Below, one piece after another: positions 31,387-40,258 of a DNA stretch of 41,584 bases. The notes under the pieces are model-generated. The model was given only the letters and a program-made list of their open reading frames with translations. It had not been told where the DNA came from and searched no databases. Origin of the DNA: JBBQXK01 sp038251625 (lineage in GTDB: Bacteria; Pseudomonadota; Alphaproteobacteria; Rhodobacterales; Rhodobacteraceae). The DNA lies in contig JBBSBE010000020.1 of assembly GCA_038251625.1 (NCBI GenBank), positions 1 through 41,584 on the forward strand, in the 5' to 3' direction. A program made the position numbers and the translations under genes. The number at the start of each line of letters is the position of its first letter. Positions within the stretch are counted from its first letter, which is position 1.

Positions 31387-31962
31387 GTGAACACGCCCGC
31401 ACATCTGATTTTTGGCGCAATGGCCTTTGCCCGCCCCGGCAGACCCGGGGTAAACACTGCGGCGCTGGCGGGGGCGTTGCTGCCCGATGTATCGCTTTAC
31501 GCAATGGTGGGCTGGGCCATGATGAAGGGCATGCCGCCGCGCGTGATCTTCGGTGAGTATTACTTTTCGCCGGAATGGCAGTCGGTCTTTGCGGTGGACA
31601 ACTCGTTCATCCTGTGGGGGCTCGGGCTCTTGGTCGCGCTGGCGTTGCGGTCGGGCCCGGGTGTGGCCTTTGCCGGGGCGGGCCTTTTGCATTTGCTGTT
31701 CGACCTTCCGCTGCACAACGAGGATGCGCGGATGCATTTCTGGCCTGCGACGCAGTGGGTGTTCCGCAGCCCCTTCAGCTATTGGGACCCGCGCCACCAC
31801 GGGCCGATCGTGGGGGCGCTGGAATGGGGCATCTGCCTTGTCTTTCTGATCGCGCTCTGGCGGCGGTTCCGATCCGTGACGGGCCGGGGACTGGTGCTGC
31901 TGGGCGGGGTGATGGAACTGGCGCCGGGCCTGATGTTCGCGCTGATGTTCGCGCGGGGCTGA
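31387..31962 (+). CDS. DUF457/YdjM-like membrane protein
   Basis: This 191-residue membrane protein has the pattern TPAHLIFG at the N-terminus, GALLPD at about 29-34, and HLLFDLPLHNEDARMH in the middle. These His/Asp positions resemble the inner-membrane metal-dependent hydrolase family (YdjM/DUF457). It has about five hydrophobic segments. Rhodobacterales homologues are often labelled CobQ, which nothing in the sequence supports. The GTG at 31387 is the start, 19 bases after the PopZ-like gene. The TPR gene follows 2 bases after its stop. Confidence 0.75.
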   Translation: MNTPAHLIFGAMAFARPGRPGVNTAALAGALLPDVSLYAMVGWAMMKGMPPRVIFGEYYFSPEWQSVFAVDNSFILWGLGLLVALALRSGPGVAFAGAGLLHLLFDLPLHNEDARMHFWPATQWVFRSPFSYWDPRHHGPIVGALEWGICLVFLIALWRRFRSVTGRGLVLLGGVMELAPGLMFALMFARG

Positions 31963-31964
31963 GG

Positions 31965-32513
31965 ATGGCCGTGACGCGCCTTGATGCGCTGCCGGGGCTG
32001 TTGGCCAAGGGTGATTGGCCCGGGGCAGAGCGGCTGTTGCGGCGGGCGGTGCAGGGGAAGGATGCCCCTGCGCCGATGTTTTACAACCTTGCCAAGGTGC
32101 TGGAAGCGCAGGGAAAGGTCGATCAGGTGTTGCACTGGCTGCGCCGGGCGGTGGCGCGCGATGCCGGTCATGCGGCGGCATGGTTCGAGATCGGGCGCGC
32201 GCTGACGGGCCAGCACGATCTGGCGGGGGCGGAAGCCGCCTATGCGCGTGCGGCGGCGCTGGACCCCGGCGATGGGGACGTGTGGGCGGCGCTTTGGCCG
32301 TTGCGGCTGCGGCTATGCGATTGGGCGGGCGCGCGGGCAGCGCTGGCGCATCTGCCGGACACGGGCGCCACGCGCGCTGCCGCGTACCGGGTGGCCTGCG
32401 AATTGGGCGAGGCGCCCGATCCTGCCGCCCTGCTGGCCGACCCTGCGGGGCGGCCCGAGGCGCTGAAGGCGCTGACCCGGGTGGCGCGGGGGCGGTTGCC
32501 GATGCGGATCTAG
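31965..32513 (+). CDS. Tetratricopeptide-repeat protein
   Basis: This 182-residue soluble protein has about four TPR-like units: PGLLAKGDWPGAERLLRRAV, then FYNLAKVLEAQGKVDQVLHW, then AWFEIGRALTGQHDLAGAEA, then a weaker one. TPRs mediate protein contacts; no enzyme domain is present. The ATG at 31965 overlaps the GAGG that follows the preceding stop, so the pair is co-transcribed. Its 3' end overlaps the convergent small-protein gene by 4 bases. Confidence 0.8.
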   Translation: MAVTRLDALPGLLAKGDWPGAERLLRRAVQGKDAPAPMFYNLAKVLEAQGKVDQVLHWLRRAVARDAGHAAAWFEIGRALTGQHDLAGAEAAYARAAALDPGDGDVWAALWPLRLRLCDWAGARAALAHLPDTGATRAAAYRVACELGEAPDPAALLADPAGRPEALKALTRVARGRLPMRI

Positions 32514-32812
32514 CGGCGCACGTAGCCTTGCCGCGTGGCATCGGCGGCGCGGGCGAGGAACAGCGCGCAAGCCTCGCGCTGGCCACCCGAGGCATAGCCC
32601 GCGTGCTGTGCCAGAGCGCATTTGAAGAGGAACGGCGAGGGCAGGCCGAATTCGGCTGTGCAGGCCACCTCTTCCAGACCGCTGGGATAGGCGCCGCCCA
32701 CGACCCAGGCCATACAGGCAGTCTGCCGCGCGGCGTAGCTGGCGTCTTGCGGCAGAACCTCGGCGACCAGGGGCGCAGGGAGGATCAGAAGGGCCATAAT
32801 AATCTTTCGCAT
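32510..32812 (-). CDS. Small secreted four-cysteine protein, unknown function
   Basis: This 100-residue protein has a signal peptide (MRKIIMALLILPAPLVAEV, cleavage near residue 17-18) and four cysteines in the mature part (33, 51, 65, 82) that could form two disulfides in the periplasm. The ATG at 32812 is chosen because it begins the signal peptide; a start at 32857 would add 15 unlikely residues. GGGGG precedes it. It lies 51 bases after the 230-residue unknown gene and could be a separate unit or the tail of the pot operon. No family is recognised. Confidence 0.7.
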   Translation of the reverse strand: MRKIIMALLILPAPLVAEVLPQDASYAARQTACMAWVVGGAYPSGLEEVACTAEFGLPSPFLFKCALAQHAGYASGGQREACALFLARAADATRQGYVRR

Positions 32813-32863
32813 GATGCCCCCTTTCGTCACAAAAGTGTAACGCAGGCGCGGCGCCACGCAAGA

Positions 32864-33556
32864 TCAGGGGCGGAAATGTTTTCGGTAATGCCCCGGCTGC
32901 GCCTGCAAAGCCTCGGCCAGGGTGCGGCTGCCGGAAATTTCGGCATCGTTGAGCGTGGTGACGGTCAAGCCTTGATCCGCGCGCGGCACGGGGATCACCT
33001 GCGCCACGGGTGTGCCGGCGGGCAGGCGGCCGGAATAGCCTTGGTCGCGCCAGAGGGCGGGAAAGTGGACATAGCCAAGCTTGAAGCGGTCGGCGGCGAC
33101 GACGCCCGAGAGGGTCTGGAACGGCAGATCGGCGCGGTTGAGGGGGTGGGTGAACAGAAGATCCCAGCCTTCGGGGGCTTCGAGCGTCCAGTAATTGGTG
33201 AATTTCACGATCAGTCGGCCATGCACGGGCAGAGGCGCCCCGCTGGCCTGTTCGGGCACGTGCAGGCCCACGGGCGCGCGGGTGATCGGGGCGTCTGCGG
33301 TCGGCGGGGGCGACCAATCCCACGTGATTACGCCGTCTTGCACCACCAGATCGGCCGCAAGGGGGATGATGATGCCCAGGGAAAGCGCGTCAATGAAGGG
33401 GGGGCAGTGCTTCAGCGTGCGCACCTCGACCCCGCCAAGGGTGGGGCTTTCCACGCGGGAGGGCATGGTGGCCAGCCAGTCGGGCCGCGCCTGTCCGGCG
33501 GGCACAGGGGGCGGCAACAGCGGGGCAAGGGCCGGATGGCAGCGCGCGATGATCAT
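32864..33556 (-). CDS. Conserved protein of unknown function downstream of potC
   Basis: This 230-residue soluble protein has no signal peptide or membrane helix. Landmarks are KHCPPFIDALSLGIIIPLAADL, WDWSPPP, KFTNYWTLEAPEGWDLLFTH, and PLNRADLPFQTLSGVVAADRF. The many aromatic residues and beta-prone stretches suggest a beta-sandwich. It lies 10 bases after the potC stop and is probably expressed with the transporter. I do not recognise the family and assign no function. Confidence 0.7.
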   Translation of the reverse strand: MIIARCHPALAPLLPPPVPAGQARPDWLATMPSRVESPTLGGVEVRTLKHCPPFIDALSLGIIIPLAADLVVQDGVITWDWSPPPTADAPITRAPVGLHVPEQASGAPLPVHGRLIVKFTNYWTLEAPEGWDLLFTHPLNRADLPFQTLSGVVAADRFKLGYVHFPALWRDQGYSGRLPAGTPVAQVIPVPRADQGLTVTTLNDAEISGSRTLAEALQAQPGHYRKHFRP

Positions 33557-33566
33557 GCGCGCAAGC

Positions 33567-34394
33567 CTAGCCCCGTTCGCGCCGTTGCGACAGGGCGTGG
33601 GCCACGGCGAATGCGACCGTCAGCAGGATGATGACGGTGCCGACTGCGTTTATGACGGGCGGGTGACCGTTAGGGTTGCGCGCCATGGCGCCGATTTCGG
33701 TGGCGAAGGTGCAGGCGCCGCCCTTGGCGAACATGGTGGTGTTGTAATTCTCCATCGACGCAAGGGCCGCGATCACGCCCGCCGAAAAGAGGGCAGGCGC
33801 GAGGAACGGCAGAGTGATGCGGCGGAAGATGCGGAAGGGCGAGGCGCCAAGGTCCATCGCGGCTTCCTCAAGCTCCACCGGTTGGCGTTGGAGGCGGGCC
33901 ATCAGGATCAGCATCGGGTAGCCCGCGACGAAGGTGACCTGCGCCATCATGATGGTGAAGAGCCCCGCATCGACGCCAAGCCGCCCCCAGAACACCAGCG
34001 CCGACAGCCCGAGGACCACCCCGGGCGCCAGCATGGGCGACAGAAGCACCCACCACAGAAGCCCGTTTGCGCGGGCCTGCCAGCGCGTCAGCATCACAGC
34101 ACCCGCAAGCCCCAGAAGCAGTGCCAGCGGTACGACCACGGCAGCGACCGTCAGCGAATTGCCGAAACAGGCGACAAAGCGCCCCCGGTCGAGCGCGCGC
34201 AGCACCGGGTCGGCGCGCAACTCTTCCACCGGCATCCAGAAGAAGGCGTACCATTTGCCGGTGAACCCCTCCCACTGGGTGACCGAGGGGGGCGAGATAT
34301 CGTTGAACGACGCCACGATCATCAGCAGAAGCGGCGCGAACATCACGGCAAGGAAAAGCCATGTATAGGCCGACAGAAGCCGCGCGCCGGTCAT
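33567..34394 (-). CDS. potC: Polyamine-type ABC transporter permease (PotC-like)
   Basis: This 275-residue inner-membrane permease has about six helices. The EAA loop that docks the ATPase is EEAAMDLGASPFRIFRRITLP. It matches the PotC/YdcV branch. The start is the ATG at 34394, which overlaps the potB stop by ATGA. With PotB it forms the channel of a spermidine/putrescine-type importer. Substrate is inferred from family only. Confidence 0.88.
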   Translation of the reverse strand: MTGARLLSAYTWLFLAVMFAPLLLMIVASFNDISPPSVTQWEGFTGKWYAFFWMPVEELRADPVLRALDRGRFVACFGNSLTVAAVVVPLALLLGLAGAVMLTRWQARANGLLWWVLLSPMLAPGVVLGLSALVFWGRLGVDAGLFTIMMAQVTFVAGYPMLILMARLQRQPVELEEAAMDLGASPFRIFRRITLPFLAPALFSAGVIAALASMENYNTTMFAKGGACTFATEIGAMARNPNGHPPVINAVGTVIILLTVAFAVAHALSQRRERG

Positions 34395-35781
34395 CGGTTC
34401 ACCTGTGCGAAATCCTTGAGCCGCGTGCGGGTGGCATACATGAAGGCCGCGACGATGCCGAAGCAGATGAACGTGTAGGCCAGCGAATAGGCGGCCCCCG
34501 CGTTCGAGTTCTCGGACTCGAAGAACTTGTTGTAGATCGTCTGGCTGAACCATTCCGATTGCAGCCCCCGGCTGATGATGCGGGGCACCGAGAAGGCGCC
34601 CGCCGCCAGCATGAAGGTGGCGATGCAGCCGACGGCGATGCCGGGCTTGGCGTGGGGGATCACGATCCGGGTGTGCACGCGCCAGGTGCGCGCGCCAAGG
34701 TCGCGCGCGGCCTCGATCTGGTTACGGTCGAGCGTGGACATGACATTGAGCATGGGGAAGACCATGAAGAGCACGTAAGTATAGGCGATCACGGCGAAAA
34801 CTGTGGCGGGGTAGCGGTTGAAGGGGATCGGTTCGGTGATGGCGCCGAGCCAGATCAGGATGGAATTGATGACGCCCTGGTTGTCGATGATCGTGGTCCA
34901 GGCATAGATCCGCATCAGTTCCACGATTGCGTAGGGGATGATCAGGCCCAGCATCAGCCAGACCACCTGTTCGGGGCGCGAGGCCAGCGCCACACGGTAG
35001 GCGATGGGGTAGCAGACGAACAACGCCAGCACCGTGACCGCCACCGCAAACGCCAGCGTGCGCAGCAGGATCGTAAGACCGATCCGTTCGTAGATCTGCC
35101 CGTCCGCCTGATAGCGGGCGCCCACAAGGGTGTAGAGGCGGTTTTCGATGCTGGCGGCTTCCGCTGCGCGCCGATCCTCGGGGATGGGGATCAGGCGGGG
35201 GGCCAGCAGGGTGCCGAAATTGGCCAGCGTGTAGGGCGAGCGTGTCGCCTCTTCCGCCAGAAGGCGGGTGTAGAGGTCGGCGCCGATGGTTTGCAGTTGG
35301 GCAGCGGTTTCGATCTGTTTCGGGATCGGGTCGGTCTCGCGGACAGCGAGGCGCGGCAGACTGAAAACCTCGTCCAGGTAAAGGGTTCGCTCGGGGTCGC
35401 TGACCAGCCGCTTGTGCGTATCGGCGCGGTCGCATTGCAGGATGTAGGGGCGAAGCGCGCCCGTTGCGGTTGCCCCGCCCATAGAGGGCACGGCCATCCC
35501 GCCCATGGATGGCACGGCCATGCCCCCCGGTGACGGCACGGCCAGCGTTTGGGGCGCCGCCTCTGGTGCGGGGTCGAGATAGCCTTGCAGGACGTTGATG
35601 CAGGTGGCTGCATCGCGCCGCAGGGTCAGGGCGAGCGAGCTATCCAGGCTGCGCTTGGGAGAGACGAGCGCACGTTCCAGCATCGTCAGTTGGGGCAGAA
35701 GGATCAGCACCAGCGCCCAAGCCAGCACCGCCACCACGAAAAGCGCGGTCAGCCCCCGCCCGTAGCTGCGCAAGAGGCTTT

Positions 35782-35785
<4 letters not shown>
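34391..35785 (-). CDS. potB: Polyamine-type ABC transporter permease (PotB-like) with large periplasmic insertion
   Basis: This permease is 464 residues, against about 290-310 for ordinary PotB. The extra length is a periplasmic loop of about 200 residues between TM1 (12-33) and TM2 (about 236-262). That loop contains three copies of AVPSxGGM (82-105) and two cysteines (62 and 118) that could pair. The EAA loop ARDLGARTWRVHTRIVIPH is normal. The start overlaps the potA stop (ATGA) and the stop overlaps potC. The insertion may contact the binding protein. Confidence 0.88.
35476..35547. repeat. Three tandem 24-bp imperfect repeats inside potB
   Basis: Three 24-base units (35476-35499, 35500-35523, 35524-35547) share the core GGCACGGCCA. 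On the minus strand they encode AVPSxGGM three times. The first two units differ at only a few bases; the third is more diverged. Copy number may vary between strains. Confidence 0.75.
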
Positions 35786-36888
<1,103 letters not shown>

Positions 36889-36915
36889 GGGGCAGGCTCC
36901 TTTTTCGGGGGGTGT

Positions 36916-36937
36916 CCGGGGGGATCGCTCCCCCCGG
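36916..36937. repeat. Hairpin between potD and potA
   Basis: CCGGGGGG-ATCGCT-CCCCCCGG is a perfect 8-bp stem with a 6-base loop. It is of the same G/C-run style as the element at 9673. There is no T-tract on the minus strand. It probably protects the 3' end of the potD message, giving excess binding protein over the ATPase and permeases. Confidence 0.55.
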
Positions 36938-36947
36938 CCGATGCGCA

Positions 36948-38069
36948 TCAGGCGTTGGTGATCACTTCCACGATCTCGTTCCGGATCGGTGCGAAGAACG
37001 GCGTATCGGCCTGCCACCACCACATGTTGCCCAGAACGCTGGCCGTGTAGACCTCGTTGAACTGGCGCTTGAAGTCGTCGCTGGCGAAGTCGGCCGCACC
37101 GGTCACGGCGGAATTGTAGCCGGTGTTGTTGGCAAACATGCCGCCCACTTCGGGCTGCAGCATGAAGTTCATGAAAGCAACGGCCTGCTCGGGGTTCTCG
37201 GCCGCTTTCAGCATCCCGAAGCTGTCGAGCCAGGTGATGATGCCTTCTTTTGGTGCGCGGTACACGAAATCGGCGTTTTCGCGGTTCAGCAGAAGGCCCG
37301 TGGTATCCCAGGTCTGGCCGATCATGCAGCCGGCATCCTTGAAGGCCGAGGTGGCTTCGGTCGCGTTGTTCCAGAAGGCGCCGTAGTTTTCCTTGTGCGC
37401 CACGATGTACTTGGCCACTTCCCCCCAGACGCGGCGGGCGTCTTCTTCCGACTTGTAGACGTCGAGCATGCGGTTCGAGGGCACCTCGCCGGTGGCGTCG
37501 AGGTAGAGGCCCACACCCATGATGACCGACTTCTGGCGGAACGCTGCGGCGCCTTTGGCCTCGGGGCGGAAGAGATCGCCGTAGCTGAGGTCGGCATCCG
37601 CGATCGGCATCTTGGCACGGTTCAGCGTAAGGCCTTCGGTGCCCCAGTCGAAGGGCAGCAGGATCTGCTTGCCGCCCGACACGCCGCCGAGCGCCGCGCT
37701 GTCGCGCAGGAACGAGGGGATCACGGCGCCGGTGTTCACGGCGGCGGGCACCTCGGCAAAGAAGCTTTCGCCGTCATCGCCGATGTAGCTGGCCGAGTTG
37801 GTGATCGAGGGGAACACGATGTCGAACCCCTTGCCGCCATTGGCGCGGATGGTCGACTCGGCTTCGTCGTTCGAGCCGAAGGTGGTCAGCTCAAGCTTGA
37901 TGCCGGTGTCTTTCTCGAACTTTTCGGCGATGTTGGGCTGGACATAATCCTGCCAGGCCAGAACCTTGACCGAACCCGACGATGCCAGCGCGTCGGTGGC
38001 GCGCAGAACCAGCGGGGCGGCAAGGGCGGCGGTAGAGATTTTCAGGACAGAGCGACGCGTGATCGACAT
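36948..38069 (-). CDS. potD: Polyamine-type ABC transporter substrate-binding protein (PotD-like), Tat substrate
   Basis: This 373-residue periplasmic binding protein starts with a twin-arginine signal (SITRRSVLKISTAALAAPLV, R5-R6), cleaved near ALA-SSG. The mature part shows the PotD/PotF fold features VLAWQDYVQPNIAEKFEKDT and PFDWGTEGLTLNR. It is first in potD-A-B-C. The ATG at 38069 is chosen for the Tat signal and an upstream GAGG; the longer frame reaches into kdgK territory. Substrate (putrescine, spermidine or another amine) is not decided by sequence. Confidence 0.9.
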   Translation of the reverse strand: MSITRRSVLKISTAALAAPLVLRATDALASSGSVKVLAWQDYVQPNIAEKFEKDTGIKLELTTFGSNDEAESTIRANGGKGFDIVFPSITNSASYIGDDGESFFAEVPAAVNTGAVIPSFLRDSAALGGVSGGKQILLPFDWGTEGLTLNRAKMPIADADLSYGDLFRPEAKGAAAFRQKSVIMGVGLYLDATGEVPSNRMLDVYKSEEDARRVWGEVAKYIVAHKENYGAFWNNATEATSAFKDAGCMIGQTWDTTGLLLNRENADFVYRAPKEGIITWLDSFGMLKAAENPEQAVAFMNFMLQPEVGGMFANNTGYNSAVTGAADFASDDFKRQFNEVYTASVLGNMWWWQADTPFFAPIRNEIVEVITNA

Positions 38070-38211
38070 GACAGACCTCGTGTGAAAGAAGCGGCGCTGC
38101 AAGCGGTGCGCCCATGGCAGCGGGTAGTCGTGTGCCGTGACGCGGGGATGAACGCTGCGGCACAGTTTTGTGACGCATCTTCGCGGTGGGTGGCGAAAGA
38201 CGGGGGGTGCC

Positions 38212-39102
38212 ATGCGGATCGGCTGCATCGGCGAGGCGATGATCGAACTCGCGGTGGATCGCCCGGGGGATCAGATCGGATTTTCGGGCGACGTGTTCAA
38301 CACCGCCGTGTATCTGGCGCGGGGCCTTGGCCCGGGGCATGAGGTGGCGTTCCTGTCGGTGATCGGGCGCGATCCGATGTCAGACCGGATGGCCGCCTAT
38401 ATAGCGGCGCAGGGTGTGGGCACGGGCGATCTGGTGCGCCATCCCACCCGGTTGCCGGGGGTTTATGCCATCACCACCGATGCGGCGGGCGAGCGGTCCT
38501 TTACCTATTGGCGCGAAGCATCGGCGGCGCGGACGCTCTTTGCCGACGGGTTCGGGCGGCTTGGCGGCTATGACGTGCTTTATCTTTCCGGCATCACGCT
38601 GGCGATCCTGCCGCCGGATGTGCGCGCAGGCCTGATTGCGGCGCTTGCGGCGTTTCCGGGGCGGTTGGCATTCGACAGCAATTACAGGCCGCGCCTGTGG
38701 GAGGATGCCGCGACCGCGCGCGCGGCAATGGCCGCAGTCTGGGCGCTTCGGCCCATCGCGCTGCCGTCGCTGGATGACGAGATGGCGCTCTTTGGTGATG
38801 CGGATGAGGCCGCCGCGCGTGCGCGTCTTTTCAGCTACGGGTTGCGCGAGGGGGCGTTGAAGCGGGGCGCGCTGGGCCCGGTGGCGCTGGACCCCGAGGC
38901 GGCGGCGCAGGTCTTTGCCCCTGCCAGCTGCGTGGTCGATACGACGGCGGCGGGGGACAGTTTCAACGGGGCTTTCCTTGCGGCCCATCTGTCGGGCGAG
39001 ACAGAAGCCGACGCGATGGCGCGCGGCCATGCGCAGGCGGTGGAGGTGATCGGGCACCCCGGCGCGATCATCCCCGCCCCGGCGAACGCGACGATGCCCT
39101 GA
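38212..39102 (+). CDS. kdgK: 2-keto-3-deoxygluconate kinase (PfkB family)
   Basis: This 296-residue sugar kinase of the ribokinase/PfkB family carries GDVFNTAVYLARGLG (26-40), the substrate-binding region seen in KdgK, and the second PfkB signature DTTAAGDSFNGAFL (243-256) with catalytic Asp249. KdgK phosphorylates KDG in hexuronate and Entner-Doudoroff-type catabolism. The ATG at 38212 opens the motif MRIGCIGEAMIEL; an ATG at 38170 has no support. It is divergent from potD across 142 bases in which I see no clear operator. Confidence 0.87.
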   Translation: MRIGCIGEAMIELAVDRPGDQIGFSGDVFNTAVYLARGLGPGHEVAFLSVIGRDPMSDRMAAYIAAQGVGTGDLVRHPTRLPGVYAITTDAAGERSFTYWREASAARTLFADGFGRLGGYDVLYLSGITLAILPPDVRAGLIAALAAFPGRLAFDSNYRPRLWEDAATARAAMAAVWALRPIALPSLDDEMALFGDADEAAARARLFSYGLREGALKRGALGPVALDPEAAAQVFAPASCVVDTTAAGDSFNGAFLAAHLSGETEADAMARGHAQAVEVIGHPGAIIPAPANATMP

Positions 39103-39113
39103 GCGCGGCGTGA

Positions 39114-40256
39114 TCAGGCCAGCGCGGCCTGCATCAGCGCGGTCAGCGCGCCGTCTGTCAGCGCCACGGGGTTTCCCTTCATCGACGAACTCGCCTGCGC
39201 ACCCGCGATGATCGGGGGCAGATCCGCCGCTGATACGCCCATGTCGCGCAGTCGCGGCAGGCCGTGCTGCGTGGTCCAGTCTGCCACGCCTTCGGGCCCC
39301 ACGCCCCAGCCTTCCCGCAGCAGGCGCTCCACATGGCCCAGCCGTTCGGCGGCCACCGATCCGGAGGCGGCGGCCTGACGGTTGGCCACAAGGACGGGGC
39401 CAAGCAGCGCACCGCAGAGCGCGCCATGTGCCGCGCCCGTGCGACCACCGAGAACCCCCGCCAGCCCGTGCACAGCCCCAAGCCCCGCATTGCCAAGCGC
39501 GAGGCCACCCCACAGGCTGACCTGCGCCATCGCATCGCGGGCGGCCCGGTCGCCGGGGTCGGCGCAAAGGCGCGCGAGTGCCTGCAGCCCCATCGGAATC
39601 GCGGCAAGGCAAAGCGCATCGGTCATCGGGTTCGCACGCGCCGAAACGTAGGGCTCGATCACCTGCACCACGGCATCGAGGCCGGATGCCAGCGTCACGT
39701 GGGCAGGTGTGCCATCGGTCAGGGCGGGGTCGACCAGGGCGACCCGCGCCAGCATCCGGTCATCCCGCAGGCTGACCTTTACGCCGCGTGCGGGCACCCC
39801 GATCACCGCGTTCCGCGTCACCTCGGACCCGGTGCCTGCCGTGGTGGGGATGGCCACGAAGGGCAAAAGCGCGTGCGACAGGGGCAACCCCCTTCCCACA
39901 ACTTCCAGATGGTCCATCGGGCCGCCCGGGGCGCCTGTCAGCGCGGCAAGCGCCTTGGCCATGTCCATCGCGGCACCGCCGCCAAGGCCGACCACGACAT
40001 CCGGCGCGAAGGCGCGTGCAATGGCAAGGCTTGCCTCCAGCGCGTCGAGATCAGGCTCGCCCGCGCAAGGCATCCCTTCGACCGCAAGGCCCGCTGCGGC
40101 CAGCGCCTGCAAGAGCCAACCCGCACGATCCCGGTCGCGGCCATGCACCACCAGTACCCGCGCGCCGAGGCCCCCGATGGCCACCGCAGCCTCGGCCGCC
40201 ACCCCGCGCCCGAAGCGGATACGAGTGGCCGATTGAAAGACGTAGGGGGCGAACAC
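39114..40256 (-). CDS. Iron-containing alcohol dehydrogenase family protein
   Basis: This 380-residue group III alcohol dehydrogenase has the NAD-binding GGGAAMDMAKALAA (92-105) and PTTAGTGSEVTRNAVI (138-152). Expected metal ligands are Asp194, His263 and His277, but the position that is His in FucO-type enzymes is Gln198 (GLDAVVQVIE). The start is the GTG at 40256, two bases after the glpK stop; there is no ATG that fits the family N-terminus (FAPYVFQSATRIRFG). It is probably co-transcribed with glpK and might reduce or oxidise a polyol or aldehyde. The substrate is not known. Confidence 0.82.
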   Translation of the reverse strand: MFAPYVFQSATRIRFGRGVAAEAAVAIGGLGARVLVVHGRDRDRAGWLLQALAAAGLAVEGMPCAGEPDLDALEASLAIARAFAPDVVVGLGGGAAMDMAKALAALTGAPGGPMDHLEVVGRGLPLSHALLPFVAIPTTAGTGSEVTRNAVIGVPARGVKVSLRDDRMLARVALVDPALTDGTPAHVTLASGLDAVVQVIEPYVSARANPMTDALCLAAIPMGLQALARLCADPGDRAARDAMAQVSLWGGLALGNAGLGAVHGLAGVLGGRTGAAHGALCGALLGPVLVANRQAAASGSVAAERLGHVERLLREGWGVGPEGVADWTTQHGLPRLRDMGVSAADLPPIIAGAQASSSMKGNPVALTDGALTALMQAALA

Positions 40257-40258
40257 GC

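Noticed and set aside
31387..31962. Cobalamin biosynthesis CobQ as the name of the membrane protein.
   Set aside because: It has no amidotransferase or P-loop features and is an integral membrane protein with a DUF457-like His/Asp pattern.
38070..38211. A regulator binding site between potD and kdgK.
   Set aside because: No convincing palindrome or promoter pair was found in the 142 bases.
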